A stretch of DNA of 40,173 nt from Granulosicoccaceae bacterium (GCA_020629835.1 JAHDCO010000037.1:1-40173); one strand, 5' to 3'; counted from the stretch's first letter, positions 26,971-35,908 are shown. Translations and numbers: made by a program. Notes: a model not told the origin generated them from the sequence alone.

Positions 26971-29856
26971 CTAGTTGCGAGTCGCCGTCGCGCGTCCGGT
27001 ACGAGCGTTGTTTGCCGAACGTGCTCGGATGTCAGTCGCTGCACTGGGTATAGTTGCACCGGTTGCGGCTTGAAAGTTCACGCCATCCACGCTGTACTCA
27101 ATCGGTAAGCCTGGGAAAGCAACATTTATCGCGAGATTGCCAGTTGCATCTTCAACAGCGCCTGGAACAGGGATTCGATATTGAATACCTGACGCATCAA
27201 GTTTTGCCAATTCTTTGCTGGCCAGTGCAGCAGCAAAACTTGCGTAGTCCGCGTTTAACGATGCTTTGTTTACTAAGTTACTGCTGGCAGAGTAGGCAAC
27301 GCCCGATTGATAATCACGTTCCCAGTCAGCTCTGTGCCATGCGCGTTCGGCCAATGCCAGCAGGCGAGGGAACACCATATAGTCAAATTGCTCGGGCGTG
27401 CGCACTGTTTCGCTCCATAACTGCCCTTGCATACCGAGAAAACCCTGGTTTGGGCTGCTGCCGGTTGCACTCCAACTGTTGCCATCTCTGTCAACAGAAG
27501 TTTCAGCGTTTTGCGGCAAGTTTTCAGGGGCAAAGGTAAAGACTTTGCGAGTATCTGTGTAACGCGTCGCCCAGTAGTAACCGCGCTCTTTTGGATCCAC
27601 TTCATAAGGAAAATCAAAGTACAGGTAATCGGGGACCGCAATGATGGTTTCAAAACCTTGGTTGGAATACACATTGGCGGAATTAAAGCCACCGCTCCAA
27701 ACCACTTCCCAAAAGCCTACGCCAGCCCGAGTGGTTGCCAAATCGCTGGGCTCAACCGCGTAGTTCCCGTTACCCGAATCTTCGCGGTAAATATCCTGAT
27801 AAGCGTATAAGGCCGGGACTCCGGCATTGGCCACGATTTGAGAGACTCGCTCAATGAAATAGGGTGTTAGGTCTCCACGATCGTTCAACTCAGCCGTGTT
27901 TTGTATCAGTTCGGCGCAGGCGGGTGATCGCTCCCATGGGTAATCGGTTTGTGATTGATCGGTGTCACCTTTCCAGGGCGTGACGCCACCGGCGGATAGG
28001 TCTTCAAAGCCCGGGCCTTTTAATACATTCTTGGCCTCATCACCACCCATGTGAAAAATCTCCAGCTGCAAGCCAGCGCTGGTGTACATATCGCTGATTT
28101 CTGACACAACGGTATTGAGAAAATTGTACGTACCCGGCACGCAAGGATTAATGATGCCGTCGTCGTAGTGTTGAACCGTCAGGTAGCGAGAGATATCGTT
28201 CGGGTCGTCAATGCGAACGTTAATGTCATTTGGAGAACCCAGGTTAGCGGCACGAGCACGCATCGCCACTACGGCAGCTCGCGCGTGTGCCGGCATATCG
28301 ATTTCTGGAATCACATCAATATGACGCGCGCTTGCGTAGGTTAATAAATCAACAAATTCGGCTCGGGAATAAAACCCGGTGCCTTGGTTATTGGTGTTTG
28401 GGCCAGAACCCAGTTGGGGCATCAGACTGAAGGCTTCGGTGACCGCCCCCGAGCCATCCAAAACGAACTGACGTTTTGCGCCAACGGACGTTAATTCGGG
28501 CAGCCCCGGTATTTCTAAACGCCAGCCTTCATCATCAGTTAAGTGCATGTGCAGCTTGTTCATCTTATAAGCCGCCATTTGATCAATCAATTTTTTCAAA
28601 CGATCCACAGAGTGAAAGTTCCGGGCAACATCGATGTGCATGCCGCGAAAATCAAAGCGAGGTGAATCCGTGATCGATACATACGGTATGTTGCCGACGC
28701 CGGGCTGGACCAGGCCAAGAACCGTTTGCGCACCATAGAAGAGATCCTGGTCTGAGTTTCCGCGTATTTGGATACCGGCTGCCGATACGTCAACCGTATA
28801 GGTGTTGTCTGGCAAGCTCGCATCTAACGCAGTAACGACAGCCGTTCCATTTCCGTTACCAACAAACAGGTTGGCGCGTTGTTGTACCGCCGCCGCGGAT
28901 GCCGCGGATAAACCACTGCCAGTAAAGTTCAGCCCGTTGGCGATCGATAACACACCGTTTCCGGGTGTGATGGACGAGACTTGCGGTACCACGCGGCGCT
29001 GTATCTCTGCTGCGGTTAATGCAGCGGCTGCATTTTGAACGTCTTGGTTACTCTGGAAACGTGTGGCGGCTGTCGCGAGTGGATTTGGCTCGGTATTCCA
29101 CGCCTTTGCGTTTAAGCCAGTTATTTCCACAGCGTAGGTGTTTTCATTGGTTTCGCTGTCGGTGTTTGGAAGTAGCTCGGGTGTGCCGTTGTTTTGTACT
29201 AACCAAAAGCGCGGCATAAAGTCGGTTTCCATCAAGTAGTTGAACTCTGTGATGAGTTTGATGGTGGCTACGTCACCGGCAAATGGCTGGTAGTTGTCCG
29301 ACGGGCTGATGTAGTTAAGGTCGCCATTAATTAGCGACACATCAAAATTGTCGCTGTCTACGCGCAGTACCCGACGGATGCTATGGAAATAGATTTTCCA
29401 GTCAGTGCCAGCCAGCACGCCGTTGGCATCTTTAATGTGTAAGTTCACGACACTGCACGAGGCGTATTCAGCCCCCAGCTGTTTGCAGTTCACGCCCGTT
29501 TCACTTGAGTGGTTTTCAACCGCTTCAATGACCACACCGAGAGGCTGGGACAATGCGGCAGCTTGGCTACGTCCCACACTGGATACGAGTGGATCATTAG
29601 CACCGGGTTCTGGCCCTTTGGCGGCTTTAACGCCTACGTGACTCAATGCACTTCCGGCATCGCCGGAATCACCGCCACCGTTTGTGGGTGGGGTTGCACC
29701 GGTTGTGCCATCGGTGTTTCCGCCGGTCACAGGCGGCGTCACTGTGCCGCCATCGCTGCCTGATGTTGTGCCGTCACCGTCAGAGGAAGAGCTACTGCAG
29801 GCAACGGTGCCGAGCAATAGGGTGACAATAAACACAGTTTGAAGCGAACGAAACAT
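26971..29856 (-). CDS. GH20 beta-N-acetylhexosaminidase (chitobiase-like) lipoprotein
   Basis: A 961-residue exo-enzyme that releases GlcNAc from chitooligosaccharides. A lipoprotein signal peptide ends at Cys20 (LLLGTVAC), so it is probably anchored to the outer membrane. A Ser/Gly/Thr/Asp linker (21-70) leads to a chitobiase N-terminal carbohydrate-binding domain (about 100-260) and a GH20b domain (about 285-395). The TIM barrel (about 400-850) starts FRGMHIDVARNFHS. The catalytic pair is in FHMGGDEA (Asp606, Glu607), using substrate-assisted hydrolysis. A C-terminal beta domain (PGLPIEYSVDGVNFQ) closes it, as in the Serratia and Vibrio enzymes. It is about 75 residues longer than Serratia chitobiase (885), mostly because of the linker. 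It is divergent from the DMT gene; no chitin-uptake genes lie beside it. Confidence 0.95.
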   Translation of the reverse strand: MFRSLQTVFIVTLLLGTVACSSSSSDGDGTTSGSDGGTVTPPVTGGNTDGTTGATPPTNGGGDSGDAGSALSHVGVKAAKGPEPGANDPLVSSVGRSQAAALSQPLGVVIEAVENHSSETGVNCKQLGAEYASCSVVNLHIKDANGVLAGTDWKIYFHSIRRVLRVDSDNFDVSLINGDLNYISPSDNYQPFAGDVATIKLITEFNYLMETDFMPRFWLVQNNGTPELLPNTDSETNENTYAVEITGLNAKAWNTEPNPLATAATRFQSNQDVQNAAAALTAAEIQRRVVPQVSSITPGNGVLSIANGLNFTGSGLSAASAAAVQQRANLFVGNGNGTAVVTALDASLPDNTYTVDVSAAGIQIRGNSDQDLFYGAQTVLGLVQPGVGNIPYVSITDSPRFDFRGMHIDVARNFHSVDRLKKLIDQMAAYKMNKLHMHLTDDEGWRLEIPGLPELTSVGAKRQFVLDGSGAVTEAFSLMPQLGSGPNTNNQGTGFYSRAEFVDLLTYASARHIDVIPEIDMPAHARAAVVAMRARAANLGSPNDINVRIDDPNDISRYLTVQHYDDGIINPCVPGTYNFLNTVVSEISDMYTSAGLQLEIFHMGGDEAKNVLKGPGFEDLSAGGVTPWKGDTDQSQTDYPWERSPACAELIQNTAELNDRGDLTPYFIERVSQIVANAGVPALYAYQDIYREDSGNGNYAVEPSDLATTRAGVGFWEVVWSGGFNSANVYSNQGFETIIAVPDYLYFDFPYEVDPKERGYYWATRYTDTRKVFTFAPENLPQNAETSVDRDGNSWSATGSSPNQGFLGMQGQLWSETVRTPEQFDYMVFPRLLALAERAWHRADWERDYQSGVAYSASSNLVNKASLNADYASFAAALASKELAKLDASGIQYRIPVPGAVEDATGNLAINVAFPGLPIEYSVDGVNFQAATGATIPSAATDIRARSANNARTGRATATRN

Positions 29857-29954
29857 GGCGGGCCTACGTACGATGATTTACCCTACATTATGCCTTGTAG
29901 ACTCGATCGTGCTGTGGGGTAGTAATCACCTTGCAATGAGTTTTAGGCAATATC

Positions 29955-30845
29955 TTGACAACCATACGCCAACCCACCTTATTGGATATCGGCAGACTGC
30001 TGCTGGTCAGCGCTCTGTGGGGCACATCGTTTCTATGCATTACCATCGCGCTGGTCGATTTTTCGCCCTTGGCGATAGCCGCGTGGCGAGTCATGCTGGC
30101 CACGGTGCTGGTGCTCATCATTTGCGCATACCGGCAGGTCACCTTGCCAAAAGAGGCGCGCATATGGGTGCTTTTTACAGGGATCGGATTATTAAATAGC
30201 GCGGTACCGTTTACGTTGATTGGCTGGGGCCAACAAACCGTTGATAGCGCAACCACCGCGTTGCTCATCGCAACAACGCCTTTTAGCACGCTGTTGCTGT
30301 CGCATTGGATGACCAAGGACGACACCATTACTCGCTATAAGCTATTGGGATTAAGCATGGGTTTTATTGGCGTGGTTATCCTGATCGGTCGGGATGCCAC
30401 GCTCAATCCTGGCTCGGTTACCGGGATGCTGGTTATATTGTTCGCCGCGTGTTGTTATTCCCTATCGAGCTTGTTGATACGTCAGTTATCTGATCTGCGC
30501 ACGTTTGCGATCGTGGCTGGGTCGCTGATCACCAGCTGCTGCGTACTGATTCCTGCGTTGATGTTATTCAGCCCACCGTGGCAGCAGACAGGTTCGGCTG
30601 CCGCATGGTCTGCTGTCGTTTTTCTGGCCGTGGGTCCGACCGCCGCGGCTTATCTGTTGCGCGCAGAAATCGTAAAACTCAATGGCGCCGTATTCATGTC
30701 AAATGCGGGATATTTAATTCCGTTGTTTGCGGTCGTCTGGGCGTGGCTGTTGCTTGGTGAGTGGCCGACCATTACCACATGGCTTGCGATGGGCCTGATC
30801 TTGTCCGGCGTTGCTGTGGGGCGATATCGCGGTCGCTATACTTAA
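29955..30845 (+). CDS. EamA/DMT-superfamily transporter
   Basis: A 296-residue inner-membrane protein with ten hydrophobic helices arranged as two EamA repeats. The first begins LLLVSALWGTSFLCITIALVDFSPLAIAAWR. The second begins around GMLVILFAACCYSLSSLLIRQL and ends with the usual LLLGEWPTITTWLAMGLILSGVAVGRYR. Members export amino acids or other metabolites; the substrate here is unknown. The frame has no ATG after the stop at 29937. TTG at 29955 with AGG 7 nt upstream gives a proper short N-terminus, so it is taken as the start. It is divergent from the GH20 gene (98-nt gap) and 60 nt before the peptidase gene. Confidence 0.88.
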   Translation: MTTIRQPTLLDIGRLLLVSALWGTSFLCITIALVDFSPLAIAAWRVMLATVLVLIICAYRQVTLPKEARIWVLFTGIGLLNSAVPFTLIGWGQQTVDSATTALLIATTPFSTLLLSHWMTKDDTITRYKLLGLSMGFIGVVILIGRDATLNPGSVTGMLVILFAACCYSLSSLLIRQLSDLRTFAIVAGSLITSCCVLIPALMLFSPPWQQTGSAAAWSAVVFLAVGPTAAAYLLRAEIVKLNGAVFMSNAGYLIPLFAVVWAWLLLGEWPTITTWLAMGLILSGVAVGRYRGRYT

Positions 30846-30905
30846 ATTCTGATCAGTTGCGCTGACCGTGCGGCTGATGATTGAAATCATAGGAGACTTT
30901 TTCAC

Positions 30906-32144
30906 GTGACTGAAGCCGTTTGGACTCAACCCATGCCAGAACCGCAGTTCGAGCTGATGAGAAACATCATCTCGGCACCCAGCCCTGTTGGCTTGGAATC
31001 GGCCATGACCCTGGGCGTATTAAAACCTCACTTCGATAGTTTTATGCCGTCATCCTGGGCTATGCATCAGCACACAGGTAATGCCAGTGTGGTGTGGGAT
31101 TCTCATCCGGGTAAAGACGATATGTTCTCGGTCATGATCATTGGTCATGCAGACAAGATTCGCATGCAGGTGAGAAACATTGGCTCTGATGGGAAAGTGT
31201 GGATCAACAGCGATTCGTTTTTGCCGTGCACCTTAATTGGTCATGAAGTCACGCTGTACAGCGAAAACCCTGATGAGCCCGGTAGCTACCGTTCACTCAG
31301 CGGCGGAACGGTTGAGGCTATGGGGGCGATTCATTTCTCTGACCCCGCTCAGCGCACAGGTGATAAAGGCATACGGCCAACTCAGTTGTATTTAGATCTT
31401 CAGATACACGGGAAAAACAAGGCCGATCAAATCAAACGTTTGGGGGTTAAGGCCGGTGATACGTTGCTCTTGAACCGTCCCATTAAACGTGGTTTTAGCC
31501 CCGATACATTTTTTGGAGCCTATCTCGATAACGGGCTTGGGTGTTTTGTAACCGCAGAGCTTGCACGTGTGTTGGTTGAAGCAGGCGGTACTGAAAACGT
31601 GCGATGTTTATTTGCCATTGCATCGCACGAGGAGATAGGGCGCTTCGGCAGTCGGGTTATCGCTGGAGTTCACCAGCCGGACGCGGTGATTGCGGTCGAT
31701 GTAAACCACGATTACGTGGCGGCACCGGGCATTGGCGATCGGAAAATGCCGCCGTTAACTATGGGTAAGGGGTTTACCTTAACCACCGGGGCTATCGTAA
31801 GCGAGCAGTTGAACTCCTATATTAAACGCGCAGCCCTGGAGCACGATATCCCGATGCAGTTGGATGTGAGTGGTCGTGATACGGGTACCGATGGTATGGC
31901 AGGGGTGTTAGCCAGTATTGATTGTGCCGCCACATCGGTTGGATTCCCCACGCGCAACATGCACACCATTTCTGAGTCTGGTCACACCGGCGATGTGATC
32001 GCGGCCATTGAGGTTTTAAAAGAAACCCTATTAGCCATGGATAAGGTGGAAGACTTAACCGAAGCCTTTAAGACGTCTCACCCCAGATTGGACAACACGA
32101 CGCCGATCGAACATCAGGGTTTCGAAAAGCTGGATGATGCTTAA
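30906..32144 (+). CDS. M42/M20-like dinuclear zinc aminopeptidase
   Basis: A 412-residue cytosolic peptidase of the M42 (glutamyl aminopeptidase/cellulase M) type. Its N-terminus, MRNIISAPSPVGLESAM, is the typical opening. Metal and catalytic residues are all present though spaced in variant motifs: IIGHADKIRMQV (His ligand, Asp), GAYLDNGLGC (bridging Asp), ASHEEIGRFGSR (base Glu, ligand Glu), AVDVNHDY (Asp) and RNMHTISESGHTGDV (last His). The inserted PDZ-like domain lies around 90-200. It starts with GTG; AGGAGA at 30891-30896 is a strong Shine-Dalgarno. It is probably co-transcribed with the DMT gene. Peptide specificity is unknown. Confidence 0.88.
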   Translation: MTEAVWTQPMPEPQFELMRNIISAPSPVGLESAMTLGVLKPHFDSFMPSSWAMHQHTGNASVVWDSHPGKDDMFSVMIIGHADKIRMQVRNIGSDGKVWINSDSFLPCTLIGHEVTLYSENPDEPGSYRSLSGGTVEAMGAIHFSDPAQRTGDKGIRPTQLYLDLQIHGKNKADQIKRLGVKAGDTLLLNRPIKRGFSPDTFFGAYLDNGLGCFVTAELARVLVEAGGTENVRCLFAIASHEEIGRFGSRVIAGVHQPDAVIAVDVNHDYVAAPGIGDRKMPPLTMGKGFTLTTGAIVSEQLNSYIKRAALEHDIPMQLDVSGRDTGTDGMAGVLASIDCAATSVGFPTRNMHTISESGHTGDVIAAIEVLKETLLAMDKVEDLTEAFKTSHPRLDNTTPIEHQGFEKLDDA

Positions 32145-32157
32145 GGGTGAGTAGTCA

Positions 32158-32204
32158 GGGTAGTTTGTTTGCTTGAATACACTACATTAGCAAACAAACT
32201 ACCC
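32158..32204. terminator. 15-bp perfect inverted repeat between convergent genes
   Basis: GGGTAGTTTGTTTGC (32158-32172) and GCAAACAAACTACCC (32190-32204) are perfect complements with a 17-nt spacer. The element lies 14 nt after the peptidase stop and 43 nt before the HupE gene stop. Neither side has a clear U-tract (ACCTTG and CTGACT follow), so it is a structured 3' end rather than a canonical terminator. Confidence 0.6.
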
Positions 32205-32246
32205 ACCTTGTTCATTGCAAGGCATCTTGGGTGTATAGCGAATTAG

Positions 32247-33428
32247 CTACAACACCGTACGTTCAATAAACCACCACAAACCGATGGCAGCCAACGCGAG
32301 TGAAGCAGGGATGCGCACGTAGCGGCCGTACTCTTTGCGGTTTCGCGTCCAATAACCAATCAGCACGAAGAACAGAGCCACCACAACCAGCTGTCCTATT
32401 TCAACACCAATGTTGAATCCGGCTAAAACAATTAACGGGTTACTTGCTCCAACATCGAGTTCACCTAAGACATTGGCAAAACCCAGCCCATGCAATAAGC
32501 CAAACCCGAAAACGATAATCGTACGCAATACACCAATGGGTTTTGGCTTCAAGTTATCCAACCCTATGAACACGATGGATAAGGCAATCGCCGCTTCCAC
32601 CAGACGCCCAGGCACTGTGATCAAGCCAAACTGCACTAGCGCAAGTGTCAGTGAATGCGCGATGGTGAACAGCGTAACTTGAAGTAGAACCGGTTTGAAA
32701 AACGGGGATAAGAGCACGATGCCGAGCACGAATACAATGTGATCAAGCCCCAGCGGGAGTATGTGAACAAATCCCACTTTGATGTATTCGGCGAACGTGC
32801 TCATCGCGGATTGTGGTGGTTTCGGAATTCGAACCGATATCGAGGGGCTGGGTTCGTTGACGAGAACAAACGAAGATGCATTTTGATTTTCGTCTGCGCT
32901 ATCGGTGTAACGCACAATGACAGGGGCGTAACGGTCCTGCCATTCAATCATGAATGCGCTACTGGTTTCCGGGAATTCGGTTGTACCGCTAATGAGTGTG
33001 TCCCGAGCCACTTCGTCAGTTTCTGCTGGTTCTATCGTTATGGTATTGATGCTGGCATTCAAGCGGTTGCCATTTTGATCGGTAAACACCAGGTTATTCA
33101 ACCAGTTCTCAGCTTGGCCATCGAAGGTTTCGGATAACGCAGCCTCGCTTTGCGCTCTAAGCTGGTTGTAGGCTACGTTGTTCGGATCTTCATCCGTGTC
33201 TTCATGTTCTGGACTGATCCCGGACAACGTTGCTTCCAGGTTGACACGAGCCACCCATTCAATCTGACCGGTTTCGTTAAGCTCAGTGTCAAGAATGATC
33301 GGCCGAATTTCGTGTGCACTGGCAGCCATCGGCGATAAGAAAACCAACAACACAAGAGTGATTAACCACTTCAACCCCACGCTTATAACGTTCGGTGTTT
33401 TTGATATGAGGTTTGTTGTCGCGTGCAT
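32247..33428 (-). CDS. HupE/UreJ_2-family membrane protein
   Basis: A 393-residue protein. It has a signal peptide (LVLLVFLSPMAASA), an acidic periplasmic domain of about 180 residues, and then six or seven membrane helices carrying the family His motifs: GFVHILPLGLDHIVFVLG, TIAHSLTLALVQFG and GLLHGLGFANVLGELD. The tail ends GLWWFIERTVL. HupE and UreJ proteins are nickel permeases or are linked to hydrogenase and urease loci, and this larger form is common near metal-related genes. It follows the DUF4198 gene by 60 nt. No hydrogenase or urease gene is in the window, so the metal is unknown. Confidence 0.85.
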   Translation of the reverse strand: MHATTNLISKTPNVISVGLKWLITLVLLVFLSPMAASAHEIRPIILDTELNETGQIEWVARVNLEATLSGISPEHEDTDEDPNNVAYNQLRAQSEAALSETFDGQAENWLNNLVFTDQNGNRLNASINTITIEPAETDEVARDTLISGTTEFPETSSAFMIEWQDRYAPVIVRYTDSADENQNASSFVLVNEPSPSISVRIPKPPQSAMSTFAEYIKVGFVHILPLGLDHIVFVLGIVLLSPFFKPVLLQVTLFTIAHSLTLALVQFGLITVPGRLVEAAIALSIVFIGLDNLKPKPIGVLRTIIVFGFGLLHGLGFANVLGELDVGASNPLIVLAGFNIGVEIGQLVVVALFFVLIGYWTRNRKEYGRYVRIPASLALAAIGLWWFIERTVL

Positions 33429-33488
33429 GGGTGTATTACCTGTAGGGCGTAGAGCTTGGGCAAATAGTTTGAACGGGTCTCGTTCGGC

Positions 33489-34361
33489 TTACTTCTCTGT
33501 GGTGGATGGCCCTGAAATCGTGATACTCGCCCAGTCAGTTTCAATCAACGGTTTCTCTGGATCAGTACGACCTGCGCGAACCGCATTGATCAAATAACTT
33601 GTATTTTCGGAAACAGCAACGGCCAAATAACCAAGTTCATCTGTGGTCGTGAGTTCCTTCTCGACGTCTGTTCCCGACTTTCGATAAATCTCCACTTGCC
33701 GACTGGGCATAGGTTGTTCCTGGTAGCGCAGTTGTAGAACCAAAGGTGCCGCTTCATGTGGAAACTTGTCCACTATCCATTCAAACCTTTGTCCGCTGAT
33801 TGTCCAATTCGTAGTTTGATCGACGTCATTGGATACCAGCGGTGCAGACTGAGTCTCTGTATCAGCCGCTTTGGCGAAGATCAATGCTTTGGAAAACCTT
33901 GAATACCGCTCAACAACAATGGCATCGTCCTGAATTAGGTCTGGATGGCGTTCGGTAAATTCGCCCAGCCCATGAGTGTTGATAAAGTTTTCAAACTTAC
34001 CGGGCTTGTTGTAAGTAATGGTCTTGGGTTTGGTATGCACATTGAGCATCTGCCAGCCCATGGTTTGCACGTCTAAATGAATTGCGGGGAAATCGCCCAG
34101 GCGCCCGGGTATGGAGATGGTTTCTTCCGGTGTCGCAAGTTCAACGCTGGCGAGTCGGCTTGGTACTCTAGGTAGGCTGACCCCTGCGAAATCTTCACCG
34201 TTTTTGATGTTAGCAAGAAGGCGTCCATTGACCGTTGCCTGCGTTTTAAACGGCTCTATCCAATACTCGTGCGCGTTCGCACTGGATGCCAAAAGCAGGC
34301 AAGACGACACAATGTATTGCGCCCCCAACCAACGGCTGGAGGCGCTTGATTTACTGCTCAT
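33489..34361 (-). CDS. DUF4198-type periplasmic protein (putative metal-uptake partner)
   Basis: About 290 residues. The signal peptide (YIVSSCLLLASSANA) is followed directly by HEYWIEPF, the conserved His-x-x-Trp start of DUF4198 proteins, whose mature N-terminal His may bind metal. The middle has MGWQMLNVHTKPKTITY. The C-terminal part looks like a carboxypeptidase-regulatory-type beta-sandwich: LQLRYQEQPMPSRQVEIYRK and TDELGYLAVAVSENTSYLINAVR. A GTG at 34385 is in frame, but neither start has a good Shine-Dalgarno; the ATG at 34361 gives a compact signal peptide and is preferred. DUF4198 proteins are often found with nickel or cobalt transporters, which fits the adjacent HupE gene. Confidence 0.8.
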   Translation of the reverse strand: MSSKSSASSRWLGAQYIVSSCLLLASSANAHEYWIEPFKTQATVNGRLLANIKNGEDFAGVSLPRVPSRLASVELATPEETISIPGRLGDFPAIHLDVQTMGWQMLNVHTKPKTITYNKPGKFENFINTHGLGEFTERHPDLIQDDAIVVERYSRFSKALIFAKAADTETQSAPLVSNDVDQTTNWTISGQRFEWIVDKFPHEAAPLVLQLRYQEQPMPSRQVEIYRKSGTDVEKELTTTDELGYLAVAVSENTSYLINAVRAGRTDPEKPLIETDWASITISGPSTTEK

Positions 34362-34444
34362 TTTTATCGCTGACACAAGATTCACTGCTATTAACGTTAT
34401 GAAGCGCTAGCTTAGCAAAGCAGCGGAGTCTAGCGATAGACCGA

Positions 34445-34999
34445 TTATTGCTTTGGCAATAGCACTGTGTCGATCACGTGAATGACGCCGTTAGAACTCG
34501 CCGCATCTGCGATCGTTACGGTTGCCGTTCCGCCGTTTTCATCCATGAACATTACTTTTTCGTCTTCGTACTTTGCAGTCAACTTACAGCCGCCTACGGT
34601 ATCAACCATGGCTTCACCACCACCGCTTTCAATCATGCCCAACACATCGGTAGCCATTGCTGATGCAGGAATAACGTGGCAGCCCAAGACTGTTTGGAGC
34701 GTTCCAATGTTTTCGGGCTTAAGTAAAGTATCTACTGTGCCTTCGGGTAATGCAGCAAATGCGTCGTTAACCGGAGCCAACACAGTAAATGGACCTTCAC
34801 CACTCAGTGTTTCAACCAATTCAGCGGCTGTTACTGCAGCAACCAATGTGGTGTGATCTTCCGAGCCTGCCGCGTTTTCAACGATGGTTTTGTCCTTGGT
34901 CATTTCAAAGCCGCCAACCATAACGCCATGGCCGCCTGCGATTGCAACGCCAGCGGTCAGCACAGATGCGGCAATAATTGTGTTCAATTTGGAGATCAT
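34445..34999 (-). CDS. Fasciclin (FAS1) domain secreted protein
   Basis: A 184-residue exported protein: signal peptide (TIIAASVLTAGVAIA) followed by one FAS1 domain. Its H1 and H2 signatures are visible as GPFTVLAPVNDAFAALP and NGVIHVIDTVLLPK. The central TVLGCHVIPASAM is the usual Tyr-His segment with the Tyr replaced by Cys, and a second Cys sits in VGGCKLTAKYE, so a disulfide is possible. FAS1 domains mediate adhesion or ligand binding. The ATG has AGG 13 nt upstream (TTAGGTAACGATTTA), a weak site. It is 83 nt before the DUF4198 gene and may be transcribed separately. Confidence 0.93.
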   Translation of the reverse strand: MISKLNTIIAASVLTAGVAIAGGHGVMVGGFEMTKDKTIVENAAGSEDHTTLVAAVTAAELVETLSGEGPFTVLAPVNDAFAALPEGTVDTLLKPENIGTLQTVLGCHVIPASAMATDVLGMIESGGGEAMVDTVGGCKLTAKYEDEKVMFMDENGGTATVTIADAASSNGVIHVIDTVLLPKQ

Positions 35000-35318
35000 T
35001 AAATCGTTACCTAATTTTATTGAGTTGAAGTCGAGATCGATCGTTTGTGTAGGGAATTACGGCGCTGTTACTGGCTCAGATGCGCTCAATTCAAAAATAA
35101 TTGGTTGCAAAATGGTCAGGCAAAATACTGCGATCTGACTAATCCATTTTCTATTCGAGCAGGTCCTGAGAGATCGATCCGGCCGACCGACACGACGAGA
35201 CTGGAAGTCTTGATGGGTTCAAAGACACCATATGGAAACGGTTGTTTTCACATATCGGGGCTTTTCGAGGCCCACGGCGTTTGGTGCGGCACAATCGTTG
35301 AATGGCACTGATGTGAAA
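35000..35318. other. Intergenic region between FAS1 gene and tRNA-Arg; no gene seen
   Basis: About 320 nt with no convincing protein or RNA gene. Open frames present (for example 35045-35311) have compositions without family resemblance. An 8-bp inverted pair, TTTCACAT (35246-35253) and ATGTGAAA (35311-35318), brackets the stretch next to the tRNA 3' end. It also contains a weak GGGGCTTTTCGAGGCCC foldback near 35257-35273. The region probably holds the FAS1 promoter. Confidence 0.5.
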
Positions 35319-35395
35319 TGGCGTCCCGGGAGGGATTCGAACCCCCGACCTGCCCCTTAGGAGGGGGCTGCTCTATCCAGCTGAGCTACCGGGAC
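35319..35395 (-). tRNA. tRNA-Arg (anticodon CCT)
   Basis: A 77-nt cloverleaf on the minus strand. The acceptor arms GTCCCGG and CCGGGAC pair perfectly, with discriminator G and an encoded CCA. The D-arm contains TAGCTCAGCTGGATAGAGCA. The anticodon stem GCCCC/GGGGC encloses loop CTCCTAA, giving anticodon CCT for AGG codons. The T-loop is TTCGAAT. No intron or mismatch in the acceptor stem was seen. This tRNA is a frequent integration site for mobile elements, but none is visible here. Confidence 0.97.
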
Positions 35396-35406
35396 GCGCA
35401 ATGGAC

Positions 35407-35412
35407 AGTATA
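35407..35412 (-). promoter_or_regulatory. Candidate -10 box for the tRNA-Arg gene
   Basis: On the minus strand, TATACT lies 11 nt before the tRNA 5' end, followed by GTCCATTGCGC, a GC-containing discriminator expected for stable RNA. No good -35 was found at 16-18 nt. The box sits in the 51-nt gap to the divergent PilZ gene. Confidence 0.4.
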
Positions 35413-35446
35413 GCGAACTCGCGTTTACGCGCAGGTGTCATACACT

Positions 35447-35908
35447 ATGAACACAACTTCAAATTCGGAAGCGGGCATGACAGAAGGGACGGGTCCAGCA
35501 GTTGTATCAGAGCGTAGACGCGCTGAGCGAGTGCAAGATGCCGTTGGGCTCACAATCGTGCGTCTGCAGGATCAGCCGGCGGCCGGCGACCCGGGAAACC
35601 TGTCAACCGTAGAGGTGGATTCAGAACGGCCCAGCCATAAAATCAGTTTGTCATCGGTTGGGGTGGCGTTCGCCCACGACATACTCATGCGCCCAGGTGA
35701 GCTGATATCCATTTACATCACCTTATTTCCAAGCAAACACACCATACGAGCTGATGGAAGAATTGTTTCAGCAAATACGGCACCGGAAATTTCTGATGGT
35801 GATAAGCCAACTTATCGCGTGAGTTTCGAGTCCATCGAAGACACCGACCGTAAAGTCATTGAGGCGCACGTGGCTAGTCTATCCAGCCGCCGTCCGCAGA
35901 TGGATTAA
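35447..35908 (+). CDS. PilZ-domain-like protein
   Basis: A 153-residue soluble protein. The N-terminal RxxxR motif of PilZ is seen in SERRRAERV, and a beta-barrel pattern follows, with KISLSSVGVAFAHDILMRPGELISIYITL and a late strand ADGRIVSAN. The second c-di-GMP motif, normally (D/N)xSxxG, reads SLSSVG, so the first position is Ser. Binding of c-di-GMP may therefore be weak or lost. The ATG at 35447 is preferred to GTG at 35435 because CAGGTG at 35432-35437 gives reasonable spacing. It lies upstream of the giant secreted-protein gene on the same strand, with a 348-nt gap. Confidence 0.75.
   Translation: MNTTSNSEAGMTEGTGPAVVSERRRAERVQDAVGLTIVRLQDQPAAGDPGNLSTVEVDSERPSHKISLSSVGVAFAHDILMRPGELISIYITLFPSKHTIRADGRIVSANTAPEISDGDKPTYRVSFESIEDTDRKVIEAHVASLSSRRPQMD

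Noticed and set aside
35045-35311. 88-residue plus-strand frame between the FAS1 gene and tRNA-Arg
   Set aside because: No ribosome site of quality, no hydrophobic or domain pattern, and it ends next to the tRNA; treated as chance.
35319-35395. tRNA-Arg as an integration site for a mobile element
   Set aside because: No integrase, direct repeat of the tRNA 3' end or phage-like genes were found on either side within the window.
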